From an uncultured Leptotrichiaceae bacterium (GTDB lineage: Bacteria; Fusobacteriota; Fusobacteriia; Fusobacteriales; Leptotrichiaceae): DNA of 11,095 bases. The stretch covers positions 1 through 11,095 of the forward strand of contig CALHVR010000085.1 in assembly GCA_938037005.1 (NCBI GenBank). Direction: 5' to 3'. The notes under the pieces were generated by a model. The model was not told the DNA's origin and searched no databases. It saw only the letters and a list, made by a program, of their open reading frames with translations. Shown here piece by piece: positions 1-6,972 of this stretch. Positions within the stretch are counted from its first letter, which is position 1, and each line of letters opens with the position of its first letter. The position numbers and the translations under genes are program-made.

Positions 1-834
1 GATGAATATTTAAAAAAATATGATAAAAAAGCATTTTTAAAATTATTAAAAACAACGACAGTTGAAGTATTTGAATATATATATGAAGAATATTCAAAGG
101 ATTTAGATTTAAAAAGTATTGTTGGGAAAGAAAGATTCATTAATAGAATTAAAGATTTTATGTTAAATGTAAAAAGTGAAGTAGAAAAAAGTATATATAT
201 TCAAAAAATATCAGTTGAATTAGAAATTGATAAAGAAGTATTATATAGTACATTTTCTACAAGAAAATTTTCAAATATTAATTGGCAAAAAAAAATAAAA
301 AATCCTATGGATCCTAAGTATACAAAAATTGTTTTAACAAAAAAAACGAAAAAGCAAAAAGATATACTTTTAATTGAAGAAACATTAAAATATTTAATTC
401 AGTATGCTGATTTAGAAGATGAAAATATAATAAAGCATCGTGATATTTTAAGTTCTATGAAAATTGAAAATGAAGAATATAAAAAATTTTTTTTAAAATT
501 AAAAATGATTAATTTTAAAGTAGATAAAGAAGAAAATATAAATGGATTAAACTTAACTGAAAATGAAAGAAATTTGATTTTTGATTGTTTTTTAAGCAAA
601 CAAAATATGAAAGAAGAAAGAGATAAAGTGGAGGCAAATCAATATAAAGCTCTTTTTATAGGATGGTTTAAAAAAGAAATAGAACGAAAAAGATTAGAAA
701 TTGATAATGAAAATAGATATAAATTAAGTATAAAATTAAAATCAATAGAATCTGATTTAAAAGTAATGAATAAAATTGAAGATATTGAAAAATTGTATTT
801 TGATTTTATTAGTGAGGAGCCTAAAAATGTCTGA
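1..834 (+). CDS. dnaG: DNA primase DnaG, C-terminal part (5' end outside window)
   Basis: DnaG makes the RNA primers for DNA replication and docks on the replicative helicase DnaB. The frame is open from base 1, so the gene begins before the window; 277 residues are visible. The first residues, DEYLKKY, match the end of the primase catalytic core, where a DPDEYL-type motif is usual. They are followed by the helical stretch typical after the TOPRIM core (VEKSIYIQKISVELEID). The last ~150 residues are charged, helical and poorly conserved, as expected for the DnaB-binding domain. The gene ends with TGA at 832-834 and overlaps the rpoD start by 8 bases. The dnaG-rpoD order is widespread in bacteria and strengthens the call. 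An ATG at 160 is internal and is not the start. Identification rests on the visible motif plus context; the catalytic residues lie outside the window. Confidence 0.88.
   Translation, partial: DEYLKKYDKKAFLKLLKTTTVEVFEYIYEEYSKDLDLKSIVGKERFINRIKDFMLNVKSEVEKSIYIQKISVELEIDKEVLYSTFSTRKFSNINWQKKIKNPMDPKYTKIVLTKKTKKQKDILLIEETLKYLIQYADLEDENIIKHRDILSSMKIENEEYKKFFLKLKMINFKVDKEENINGLNLTENERNLIFDCFLSKQNMKEERDKVEANQYKALFIGWFKKEIERKRLEIDNENRYKLSIKLKSIESDLKVMNKIEDIEKLYFDFISEEPKNV
814..819 (+). promoter_or_regulatory. Ribosome binding site fixing the rpoD start
   Basis: GAGGAG lies 7 bases before the ATG at 827, inside the last codons of dnaG. It supports the start at 827 (MSENRIN) rather than the upstream in-frame ATG at 776, whose added residues (MKILKNCILILLV...) are just dnaG read in another frame. 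The placement suggests that translation of rpoD is coupled to dnaG. Confidence 0.85.
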
Positions 835-2014
835 AAATAGAATAAATTTGAAGAATAGTTTAGCTAGTTTAATGAAGCAGGCGAGAGAAGATAAAATAGT
901 AAGTTATGAAGAAATTAATAATATGCTTTCTGAAAAGAATTTTACAACAGATAAAATAGACCAGTTAATAACTAAATTGCAAAATGATGGAGTACAACTG
1001 GTAGATACAATAGAGGATAAACAGGCATTATTGTCTGTTCCAGAAGATTTAGTTGATTTTGAAACTATTGAAAGTACAGATTTTGATGAAGTAGATTCAG
1101 ATGATGAATTTTCAGAAAATGAAATAGATGATTCAGAAGTTGACAAACTTTTACAAACTGATTTGGCAAAAATGGCAGAAAGTATGGATGTAGATGAACC
1201 TATAAAAATGTATTTACGGGAAATAGGTCAAATACCTTTATTAACTTTTGATGAAGAAACAGATTATGCTAAAAAAGTATTAGAAGGTGATGAGGATGCT
1301 AAACAAAAATTAATAGAAGCTAATTTAAGATTGGTAGTAAGTATTGCTAAAAAACATACAAATAGAGGTTTAAAAATGTTGGACTTAATTCAAGAGGGTA
1401 ATATGGGATTAATGAAAGCAGTAGAAAAATTTGAATATGAAAAAGGATTTAAGTTTTCAACTTATGCAACCTGGTGGATAAGACAGGCAATTACGAGAGC
1501 AATTGCAGATCAGGGTAGAACGATAAGAATACCGGTTCATATGATAGAAACAATTAATAAAATAAAAAAAGAAAGTAGAATTATTTTACAAGAAACGGGG
1601 AAAGAACCAACAGCGGAAGAGTTGGCACAAAAATTGGAATTACCAGTAGATAAAGTGAAAAATATACTTGAAATGAATCAAGATCCAATATCATTAGAAA
1701 CTCCAGTTGGTAGTGAAGAAGATAGCGAATTAGGTGATTTTGTAGAAGATGATAAGTTTTTAAATCCGTATGATGCAACAACGAGAGTTTTATTGAAAGA
1801 ACAATTAGACGATATTTTAAAAACATTGAATGAAAGAGAAGAAATGGTACTTAGATACAGATATGGGTTAGATGATGGTTCACAAAAAACATTAGAAGAA
1901 GTTGGGAAAATTTTTAATGTTACAAGGGAAAGAATTAGACAAATAGAAGTAAAAGCATTAAGAAAATTAAGACATCCAAGTAGAAGAAAAAAACTAGAAG
2001 ATTATAGGAGCTAA
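827..2014 (+). CDS. rpoD: Primary RNA polymerase sigma factor RpoD (SigA)
   Basis: The housekeeping sigma-70 directs RNA polymerase core to -10/-35 promoters. The protein is 395 residues, close to the short SigA/RpoD form without the long non-conserved insert of E. coli. Visible parts are region 1.1 (about 8-60), an acidic Asp/Glu-rich linker (about 75-110), region 1.2 (VDEPIKMYLREIG, 122-134), region 2 (about 162-236), region 3 (about 237-318) and region 4 (about 323-386). Region 2 has the core-binding DLIQEGNMGL (186-195) and the melting/-10 residues Y213, W216, W217, Q220 and T223. H238 and E241 match the residues that read the extended -10 TG. The -35 helix has TRERIRQ at 366-372. All key residues are intact. 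The start at 827 is set by GAGGAG and by homology; it overlaps dnaG by 8 bases. A hairpin covers the stop codon. Confidence 0.98.
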   Translation: MSENRINLKNSLASLMKQAREDKIVSYEEINNMLSEKNFTTDKIDQLITKLQNDGVQLVDTIEDKQALLSVPEDLVDFETIESTDFDEVDSDDEFSENEIDDSEVDKLLQTDLAKMAESMDVDEPIKMYLREIGQIPLLTFDEETDYAKKVLEGDEDAKQKLIEANLRLVVSIAKKHTNRGLKMLDLIQEGNMGLMKAVEKFEYEKGFKFSTYATWWIRQAITRAIADQGRTIRIPVHMIETINKIKKESRIILQETGKEPTAEELAQKLELPVDKVKNILEMNQDPISLETPVGSEEDSELGDFVEDDKFLNPYDATTRVLLKEQLDDILKTLNEREEMVLRYRYGLDDGSQKTLEEVGKIFNVTRERIRQIEVKALRKLRHPSRRKKLEDYRS

Positions 2015-2039
2015 GTAAATTTATGTACTAGCTCCTGTA
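2003..2039 (+). terminator. Hairpin over the rpoD stop codon; weak terminator or attenuator
   Basis: AGGAGCTA (2006-2013) is perfectly complementary to TAGCTCCT (2029-2036). Three outer pairs (2003-2005 with 2037-2039, one G-U) extend the stem, and GTA/TAC (2015-2017 with 2026-2028) extends it inward past one bulged A. The rpoD TAA (2012-2014) sits inside the left arm. What follows is TATATAAATT rather than a run of T, so this is not a strong classical terminator. It could reduce read-through into the sigma-like gene, or protect the 3' end of the rpoD message after processing. Confidence 0.55.
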
Positions 2040-2064
2040 TTTATATAAATTGAAAGGAAATAAA

Positions 2065-2994
2065 ATGATAAAAAAATTAATAGATGAGACAAGAAAAAAA
2101 GGAAATTATAGTTTTGAAAATATAATAGAAAGTTATGACTTATCGGATGAAGATTATTTTGAATTTTTAAAGTTTTTATACATTGAAGATATACCTGAAG
2201 TTAGAACTTCTTTGGATGGTAAAGACTTTATTGTTTTAGAAGATGAAAATTTTTATGTTGAAGAAAAAGAAATTATAAAGACTTATTTTGAAGAATTAAA
2301 AGAAAAATATGAAAATAATGAAATGGAGAAAGAGTTAATAGATAAATATTTAAAAGTGGCAGTAAGAGAAAGTTTAGTTTATTCAAAATATGGATTTTCA
2401 TTTTTAGATCTTGTACAAGAAGCAACTTTAGGTGTTATTTCTAGTTTAAATTATTATGATAAAATGAAAACAATATCAAATGAAGCAGAATTTTTTATTA
2501 GAAATTTTGCGATTAAATATATATTAGAGTATCAAAAAGATATGTTAAAAAATATAAAAGCATCGGAATTATCATATATTTTATTTTTAAAAATTCAAAT
2601 GGATAGAGGAATGGGAAAAGAAACTGAAAAAATTGCAAGAGAAATGAATGTAAGTGTTGATTATGTTGAGCAATTAGAGAAAATATTTAATGAAGTTGAA
2701 TTTGAAGAAAATATTGAAATAGAAGAAGTTATGGAAAAAGCTAATAAAATAACACAAATGTATATTTTAGAAAATATACCTAAAAAATTAAGTTATATAG
2801 ATGAACAAATATTAATAATGTGTTATGGTCTTGATGGTAAAAGTTATGAGGAAAAAGAGATTGCTAAAATGTTAAATATTGCAGTTCATAATGTTAAAAT
2901 TTTAAAAGAAAAAGCATTAAATAAATTATCAATAGATTTATTGAAAAATGAATTTACTAAAAATACTGAAGAAAATGATTATATATTAAATTGA
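2065..2994 (+). CDS. Diverged sigma-70-like protein, likely RpoD paralogue with lost promoter-reading residues
   Basis: I do not recognise a named family, but this 309-residue protein aligns along its length with the RpoD encoded just upstream. Residues 3-48 resemble region 1.1 (LIDETRKKGNYSFENII against LMKQAREDKIVSYEEIN). Residues 90-162 resemble region 2 and keep the core-binding helix (FLDLVQEATLGVIS against MLDLIQEGNMGLMK). Residues 165-210 resemble region 3, and 240-288 resemble region 4 (CYGLDGKSYEEKEIAKMLNI). Region 1.2 and the acidic linker are reduced. By my alignment the melting residues Y213, W216 and W217 of RpoD become E140, F143 and F144; Q220 and T223 become N147 and I150; and TRERIRQ of the -35 helix becomes AVHNVKI (273-279). 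The ATG at 2065 has AAAGGAAA upstream at good spacing; an in-frame TTG at 2050 lacks one. TGA is followed directly by TAA. It probably belongs to the dnaG-rpoD-nif3 operon. Function unknown: an RNA polymerase-binding regulator or alternative sigma factor is inference. Confidence 0.8.
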   Translation: MIKKLIDETRKKGNYSFENIIESYDLSDEDYFEFLKFLYIEDIPEVRTSLDGKDFIVLEDENFYVEEKEIIKTYFEELKEKYENNEMEKELIDKYLKVAVRESLVYSKYGFSFLDLVQEATLGVISSLNYYDKMKTISNEAEFFIRNFAIKYILEYQKDMLKNIKASELSYILFLKIQMDRGMGKETEKIAREMNVSVDYVEQLEKIFNEVEFEENIEIEEVMEKANKITQMYILENIPKKLSYIDEQILIMCYGLDGKSYEEKEIAKMLNIAVHNVKILKEKALNKLSIDLLKNEFTKNTEENDYILN

Positions 2995-3010
2995 TAAAAT
3001 AGGAGAAAAA

Positions 3011-3823
3011 ATGAAATTAAGTAATATAATTGGAGAATTGCATTCAATTTATAATCCGAAAAGTGCGGAAGAATGGGATAATGTTGGTTTAATAATAGGA
3101 GATGAAAATAAAGAAATAAAGAAAATTCTATTTTGTTTAGATTTGACATTTGATGCTATAGATGAAGCGATAAATCAAAATGTAAATTTAATAATAACAC
3201 ATCATCCAGCAATATTTTCTGGAGTGAAAAAAATTACAAATGAAAGTATACAAGGAGAAAAATTATTAAAAATAATAGAAAACAAGATTGCTGTTTATTC
3301 AATTCATACAAATAGTGATTTTGCAATAAATGGACTTAATGATTTTATAATGGAAAAAATAGGACTTGAAGGGAGGGTATTGATTTCAAAAGAGAGAGAG
3401 TATGAAGATTATAATCCAATAAAAAAAATGTTTGAAAAACATAAATTAGGTGAAGCAAGAATAAAATACCTTGAAAAATCAATAACATTAGAACAGTTAA
3501 TTGATAAAATAAAAATAGAATTAAAATTAGATTATGTTCGATATGTTGGAGATAAAGATAGATTAGTAAGTAGAATAGGACTTGTGACAGGTGGAGGAAT
3601 TTCTTTGATTGAAGATATTAAGAATGAAATAGATGTATTTTTAACAGGTGATTTAAAACATCATGAATCACTTGATCTTTATGAAGAGGGGAAATTATTA
3701 GTGGATATAGGTCATTATGAAAGTGAATATTTATTTGTGGAATTAATAAAGCGAGAAATGAGTAAATTTTTTGATGGAGAAATGATAGAATATTATGGAA
3801 AACCAGTATTTCAAATAAAATAA
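3011..3823 (+). CDS. Nif3/YbgI-like dinuclear metal-centre protein
   Basis: Nif3-like proteins (YbgI, YqfO) form hexameric toroids with a two-metal site. They are often labelled 'GTP cyclohydrolase 1 type 2 homologue', but their physiological role is unsettled. Metal ligands known for the family are visible: H64-H65 in THHPAIFSG, D103 in HTNSD, and H235 and E239 in GHYESE; GDLKHHE (213-219) is also typical. At 270 residues this is the short form, like E. coli YbgI (about 247), without the PII/CutA-like middle domain found in the ~370-residue Bacillus-type proteins. AGGAG at 3001-3005 is 5 bases before the ATG, and the gap to the sigma-like gene is only 16 bases, so they are probably co-transcribed. 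In Bacillus, yqfO also lies a few genes after dnaG-sigA. No hairpin terminator is visible downstream. Confidence 0.92.
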   Translation: MKLSNIIGELHSIYNPKSAEEWDNVGLIIGDENKEIKKILFCLDLTFDAIDEAINQNVNLIITHHPAIFSGVKKITNESIQGEKLLKIIENKIAVYSIHTNSDFAINGLNDFIMEKIGLEGRVLISKEREYEDYNPIKKMFEKHKLGEARIKYLEKSITLEQLIDKIKIELKLDYVRYVGDKDRLVSRIGLVTGGGISLIEDIKNEIDVFLTGDLKHHESLDLYEEGKLLVDIGHYESEYLFVELIKREMSKFFDGEMIEYYGKPVFQIK

Positions 3824-3866
3824 AAATTAAAGGGAATAATTTTTGTATGTTAAAAACGAAAAAAAA

Positions 3867-3894
3867 TTGACAAAAAAAATATATATGTTATAAT
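3867..3894 (+). promoter_or_regulatory. Promoter of metK leader (extended -10)
   Basis: Perfect TTGACA (3867-3872), a 16-base spacer and perfect TATAAT (3889-3894), with TG at 3886-3887 making an extended -10. The transcript should begin near 3901, about 15 bases before the riboswitch aptamer. It is the best sigma-70 promoter in the window and separates metK expression from the upstream operon. Confidence 0.88.
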
Positions 3895-3915
3895 TATATT
3901 ACAATAAAATAAAGA

Positions 3916-4050
3916 CTTATCAAGAGAGGTATTAGGGACAAGGCCCGATTAACTACCCAGCAACCTGTATATAAATTATAAGGTGCTAAATCCTGGCATA
4001 TAATGCGAAGATAAGAAGTTAATATCTCTTCGTATGAAGAGTTTTTTTTT
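3916..4050 (+). promoter_or_regulatory. SAM-I (S-box) riboswitch with expression platform
   Basis: This leader binds S-adenosylmethionine and ends transcription early when SAM is plentiful. The aptamer (3916-4015) starts CTTATCAAGAGAGGT and ends GATAAG, which pair as P1. Family-typical blocks in order are AGGGA (3934-3938), GGCCCGAT (3942-3949), CCCAGCAACCT (3956-3966) and GGTGCTAAATCCTG (3982-3995). P2 pairs AGGT (3927-3930) with ACCT (3963-3966) and GGG with CCC. P4 is GCAT/ATGC (3996-3999 with 4003-4006). An antiterminator is possible between 4004-4011 and 4027-4034; it would disrupt both P1/P4 and the terminator stem, giving the usual two-state switch. The stretch after GGCCC (GATTAACTACCC) looks about two bases longer than the usual GATGAAACCC near the kink-turn. 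Its place directly before metK fits an OFF switch. Confidence 0.95.
4026..4050 (+). terminator. Riboswitch intrinsic terminator
   Basis: CTCTTC (4026-4031) pairs with GAAGAG (4036-4041) around a GTAT loop, followed by nine T (4042-4050). The left arm also takes part in the alternative pairing with 4004-4011, so the structure should form only when SAM stabilises P1. Confidence 0.9.
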
Positions 4051-4076
4051 AGAAAATAAAATAAAAGGAGAAAAAG

Positions 4077-5240
4077 ATGGGAAAAAATATTTATTTTACT
4101 TCTGAATTTGTATCACCTGGTCATCCAGATAAGATTTGTGATCAAATTTCAGATTCAATATTAGATGCTTGTTTAGAAAAAGATGAAAGTTCAAGAGTAG
4201 CATGTGAGACATTTGTAACAACAGGGTTAGTAATTGTAGGAGGTGAAATTACTACTAAAACTTATGTTGATGTTCAAGAGATTGTAAGAAATAAAATTAG
4301 AGAAATTGGATATAGACCTGGAATGGGATTTGATGCTGACTGTGGAGTAATGAATGTAATTCACTCACAATCGCCAGACATTTCAATGGGAGTAGATACA
4401 GGTGGAGCAGGAGATCAAGGAATTATGTTTGGAGGAGCTGTAAATGAAACAACAGAATTAATGCCTTTAGCTGTAACTCTTGCAAGAGAAATTATTAGAA
4501 AATTAACGGAATTAACGAGAAATAAAACTTTAGCTTGGGCAAGACCAGATGCTAAAGCACAAGTAACTTTAGCTTATGATGAAACAGGAACTAATATTGA
4601 ACATGTCGAAACTGTAGTTGTATCAGTTCAACATAATGAAGATGTAACACAAGAGCAAATAGTGAATGATTTAAAAGTATTAGTAATTAAACCAGTATTA
4701 GAAAAATATAATTTAGACTATGAAAAAGTAAAAAATTATCATATAAATCCAACAGGAAGATTTGTAATTGGAGGTCCACATGGAGATAGTGGATTAACAG
4801 GAAGAAAAATAATAATCGATACTTATGGAGGGTACTTTAGACATGGAGGTGGAGCATTTTCAGGTAAAGATCCATCAAAAGTAGATAGATCGGCGGCATA
4901 TGCTGCAAGATGGATTGCAAAAAATATAGTTGCAGCAGGAATAGCAACAAAATGTGAAGTACAATTATCTTATGCAATAGGAGTGGTAGAGCCAACATCG
5001 GTAAAAGTAGATACTTTTGGGACAAGTGAAATTCCTGAATACAAAATAGAAGCAATTGTAAATAAAATATTTGACTTAACACCGAGAGGAATTGAAAGAG
5101 ATTTAGAGTTAAGACAACCTAAATTTAGATATCAAGATTTAGCTGCGTTTGGTCATATTGGTAGAACAGACATTGATTTGCCTTGGGAAAGATTGAATAA
5201 AGTTGATGAACTTAAAAAATATGTTTTAGAAATAAAATAA
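4077..5240 (+). CDS. metK: S-adenosylmethionine synthetase MetK
   Basis: MetK makes SAM from methionine and ATP, releasing phosphate and diphosphate; it is a cytosolic tetramer. The 387-residue length is normal for the family. Active-site motifs are intact: GHPDK (15-19, with H16 and D18), GAGDQG (110-115), and the phosphate-binding GGGAFSGKD (257-265) followed by PSKVDRSAAY. The ATG at 4077 follows AAGGAG (4065-4070) at 6 bases. It lies 26 bases after the riboswitch terminator, so SAM should repress its own synthesis. No strong terminator is visible in the 75 bases before the next gene, so some read-through into the binding-protein gene is possible. Codon use matches the neighbours. Confidence 0.99.
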   Translation: MGKNIYFTSEFVSPGHPDKICDQISDSILDACLEKDESSRVACETFVTTGLVIVGGEITTKTYVDVQEIVRNKIREIGYRPGMGFDADCGVMNVIHSQSPDISMGVDTGGAGDQGIMFGGAVNETTELMPLAVTLAREIIRKLTELTRNKTLAWARPDAKAQVTLAYDETGTNIEHVETVVVSVQHNEDVTQEQIVNDLKVLVIKPVLEKYNLDYEKVKNYHINPTGRFVIGGPHGDSGLTGRKIIIDTYGGYFRHGGGAFSGKDPSKVDRSAAYAARWIAKNIVAAGIATKCEVQLSYAIGVVEPTSVKVDTFGTSEIPEYKIEAIVNKIFDLTPRGIERDLELRQPKFRYQDLAAFGHIGRTDIDLPWERLNKVDELKKYVLEIK

Positions 5241-5298
5241 TAAAAATAGAATAATCTTAAATTTTATTATAAAAATAAAAGAGGAGTAAAACATTATT

Positions 5299-5304
5299 AG
5301 GAGG
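5299..5304 (+). promoter_or_regulatory. Ribosome binding site of the peptide-binding protein gene
   Basis: AGGAGG (5299-5304) is 11 bases before the ATG at 5316, a somewhat long spacing. A second Shine-Dalgarno-like GAGGAG (5281-5286) lies 13 bases further upstream with no start codon at normal distance. No convincing -35/-10 pair is visible in 5241-5298; the stretch is almost pure A/T. Confidence 0.7.
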
Positions 5305-5315
5305 AAACATTTTTA

Positions 5316-6914
5316 ATGAGAAAATCAAATAAATTTTTAATGTTAATTATTATGACAATTCTATTTGTAATAAGTTGTGCAAAAAATGAAAAGCCAATAG
5401 TTTTTAATTTAGGAAGTGACTATAATACTTTAGATCCACATTTATTTACTGAAATGATAGCAGTACAAATCGACTCAAGTATATATGAAGGTCTTTTAAT
5501 TTTAGATAAAGATGGGAATTATACTGGTGGAATTGCAGAAACTTACAAGGAAAATGGAAATAAACTTACTTTTAAAATAAGAGATAATGCTAAGTGGAGT
5601 GATGGAAGTAAAATAACAGCAAATGATTTTGTATTTGCATTTAAAAGAGTATTAGATCCTAAAGTAGCAGCACAATATTCTGAATTGTTATTTCCAATAA
5701 AAAATGCTGAAGCATATTATGAAGGTAAAGTTGATGCAAAAGAATTAGGGGTAAAAGCATTAGATGATAGAACTTTGGAGATAGAATTAGAACAGCCTAC
5801 AGCATATTTTAAATATATTTTGACGTTACCAATAACAGTACCTTTAAAAGAAGAGTTTTATAAAAGTAGAGGTGATAAATTTGCTGTGAAACAAGAGGAT
5901 TTCTTATTTAATGGTCCTTATGTTATAAAGTCATTAGGAGAAGAAGAAATTTTACTTGAAAAAAATAAAAATTATTGGAATGAAAAAAATGTTAAAATTC
6001 CTTCAATAAAATATATAAAATCTACAGATTTTAGAATTGTAGATAATTTAATTAAAAATAATGAAATTGATATGTCGAGAGTAGAAAGTTATCATTTAGA
6101 AGAATATAAAAAAGAAAATAAATTAGATAGCTTTTTAAATGGAAGAATTTGGTATTTAGAGTATAATCTAGAAAATAGAGATTTACAAAATTTAAAAATT
6201 CGAAAAGCAATATCAATGGCAATAGATAGAGAAAAATATGTAAAAGAAATAAAAAAAGATGGCTCAAAAGTGGCAAAATCATTAATTGGAAAAGATATAG
6301 ATGGATTTGATAAAAAATATAGAGAAATTTATCCGGATGATACATATATTTCAAATGATATTGTAGAAGCTAAAAAATTATATAATGAAGGACTTAATGA
6401 AATTGGGAAAAAAGAATTAACATTAAATTTATTGTCTGGAAATTCAGATCCAGAAGTGTTAGAAGTTCAGTTTATACAAGAAGAGCTTAGGACAAAATTA
6501 GGAATAAATGTGAATGTACAAACTGTTCCATTTAAGGAAAGATTAAATAAGACGAGATCTGGGGAGTATGATATAACATTAAATACATGGTCACCTAAAT
6601 ACAATGATGTTTTATCATATTTAGAGAGATGGCAAAATAAAAATCCCAAAACTATTTGGAGTAAAGAAAAATATAATGAATTATTGAAAGAACTTTCAAA
6701 GGCATATTTTGAAAAATTATTTAAAGAACAAAATTTCAAATATGTAGAAAGAGATTTAAAAGCAAATATGGCTGAGAAAATCATTATAGATGAAGTAGTC
6801 GTTGCTCCACTATATTTTGCGATAGAAAATCATTATAGAAATCCTAAAATAAAAGGAATTGTTCGTAGGTCGATAACTGGAATTACAGACTTTAGATGGG
6901 CATATATAGATTAA
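5316..6914 (+). CDS. Oligopeptide ABC transporter substrate-binding lipoprotein (OppA type)
   Basis: Extracytoplasmic binding protein of the SBP_bac_5 family, which captures peptides (sometimes other solutes such as nickel or sugars) for an ABC importer. Residues 1-20 are a lipoprotein signal peptide with positive MRKSNK and a hydrophobic core. The lipobox is VISC, so C21 should be lipidated after cleavage. The family signature lies at about 84-115 (LTFKIRDNAKWSDG...FVFAFKRVLDP). NGPYVIKS (199-206) and RKAISMAIDRE (296-306) are also typical. The 532 residues are close to E. coli OppA. No oppB/C/D/F genes are next to it, so it must serve permease subunits coded elsewhere, or work as an orphan receptor. 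The gene ends just before a strong terminator. The family is secure; the substrate is not readable from sequence, though OppA-like features favour peptides. Confidence 0.93.
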   Translation: MRKSNKFLMLIIMTILFVISCAKNEKPIVFNLGSDYNTLDPHLFTEMIAVQIDSSIYEGLLILDKDGNYTGGIAETYKENGNKLTFKIRDNAKWSDGSKITANDFVFAFKRVLDPKVAAQYSELLFPIKNAEAYYEGKVDAKELGVKALDDRTLEIELEQPTAYFKYILTLPITVPLKEEFYKSRGDKFAVKQEDFLFNGPYVIKSLGEEEILLEKNKNYWNEKNVKIPSIKYIKSTDFRIVDNLIKNNEIDMSRVESYHLEEYKKENKLDSFLNGRIWYLEYNLENRDLQNLKIRKAISMAIDREKYVKEIKKDGSKVAKSLIGKDIDGFDKKYREIYPDDTYISNDIVEAKKLYNEGLNEIGKKELTLNLLSGNSDPEVLEVQFIQEELRTKLGINVNVQTVPFKERLNKTRSGEYDITLNTWSPKYNDVLSYLERWQNKNPKTIWSKEKYNELLKELSKAYFEKLFKEQNFKYVERDLKANMAEKIIIDEVVVAPLYFAIENHYRNPKIKGIVRRSITGITDFRWAYID

Positions 6915-6916
6915 AA

Positions 6917-6970
6917 AGAAACTACACCTAAAATCTTAAATAGAAAAGTTTAAGAAAAGGTGTAGTTTTT
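6917..6970. terminator. Two-tier bidirectional terminator between convergent genes
   Basis: The outer stem pairs AAACTACACCT (6919-6929) with AGGTGTAGTTT (6958-6968). After an A-rich internal loop, a second stem pairs TCTTAAA (6934-6940) with TTTAAGA (6949-6955) around an 8-base loop. On the plus strand the stem runs into TTTTT (6966-6970). On the minus strand it is followed by TTTCTTTTTAA. It begins right after the OppA-type gene's stop and ends right after the ClC gene's stop, so it should stop transcription from both sides. Confidence 0.88.
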
Positions 6971-6972
6971 AA

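Noticed and set aside
399..599. Open frames on the opposite strand of dnaG, rpoD, metK and the OppA-type gene (for example 399-599, 904-1146, 4837-5082, 6052-6354)
   Set aside because: They lack ribosome binding sites, have low-complexity Leu/Ser/Phe/Ile-rich translations and lie antisense to well-identified genes.
776..826. Upstream in-frame ATG for rpoD adding 17 residues
   Set aside because: It lies inside dnaG, has no ribosome binding site, and the added residues are dnaG read in another frame; ATG 827 has GAGGAG at 7 bases and begins like other RpoD proteins.
2050..2064. TTG start for the sigma-like gene
   Set aside because: The AAAGGAAA site would fall inside the gene; ATG 2065 has it at the right distance.
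2065..2994. Sigma-like gene as a decaying pseudogene of rpoD
   Set aside because: The frame is open for 309 codons with a good ribosome binding site, ordered sigma-like regions and a conserved core-binding helix; a dead copy in A/T-rich DNA would be expected to gather stop codons.
5245..5273. TATAAA at 5268 as a -10 for the OppA-type gene
   Set aside because: No -35 or TG is present at a sensible distance, and such boxes are expected by chance in this A/T-only stretch.
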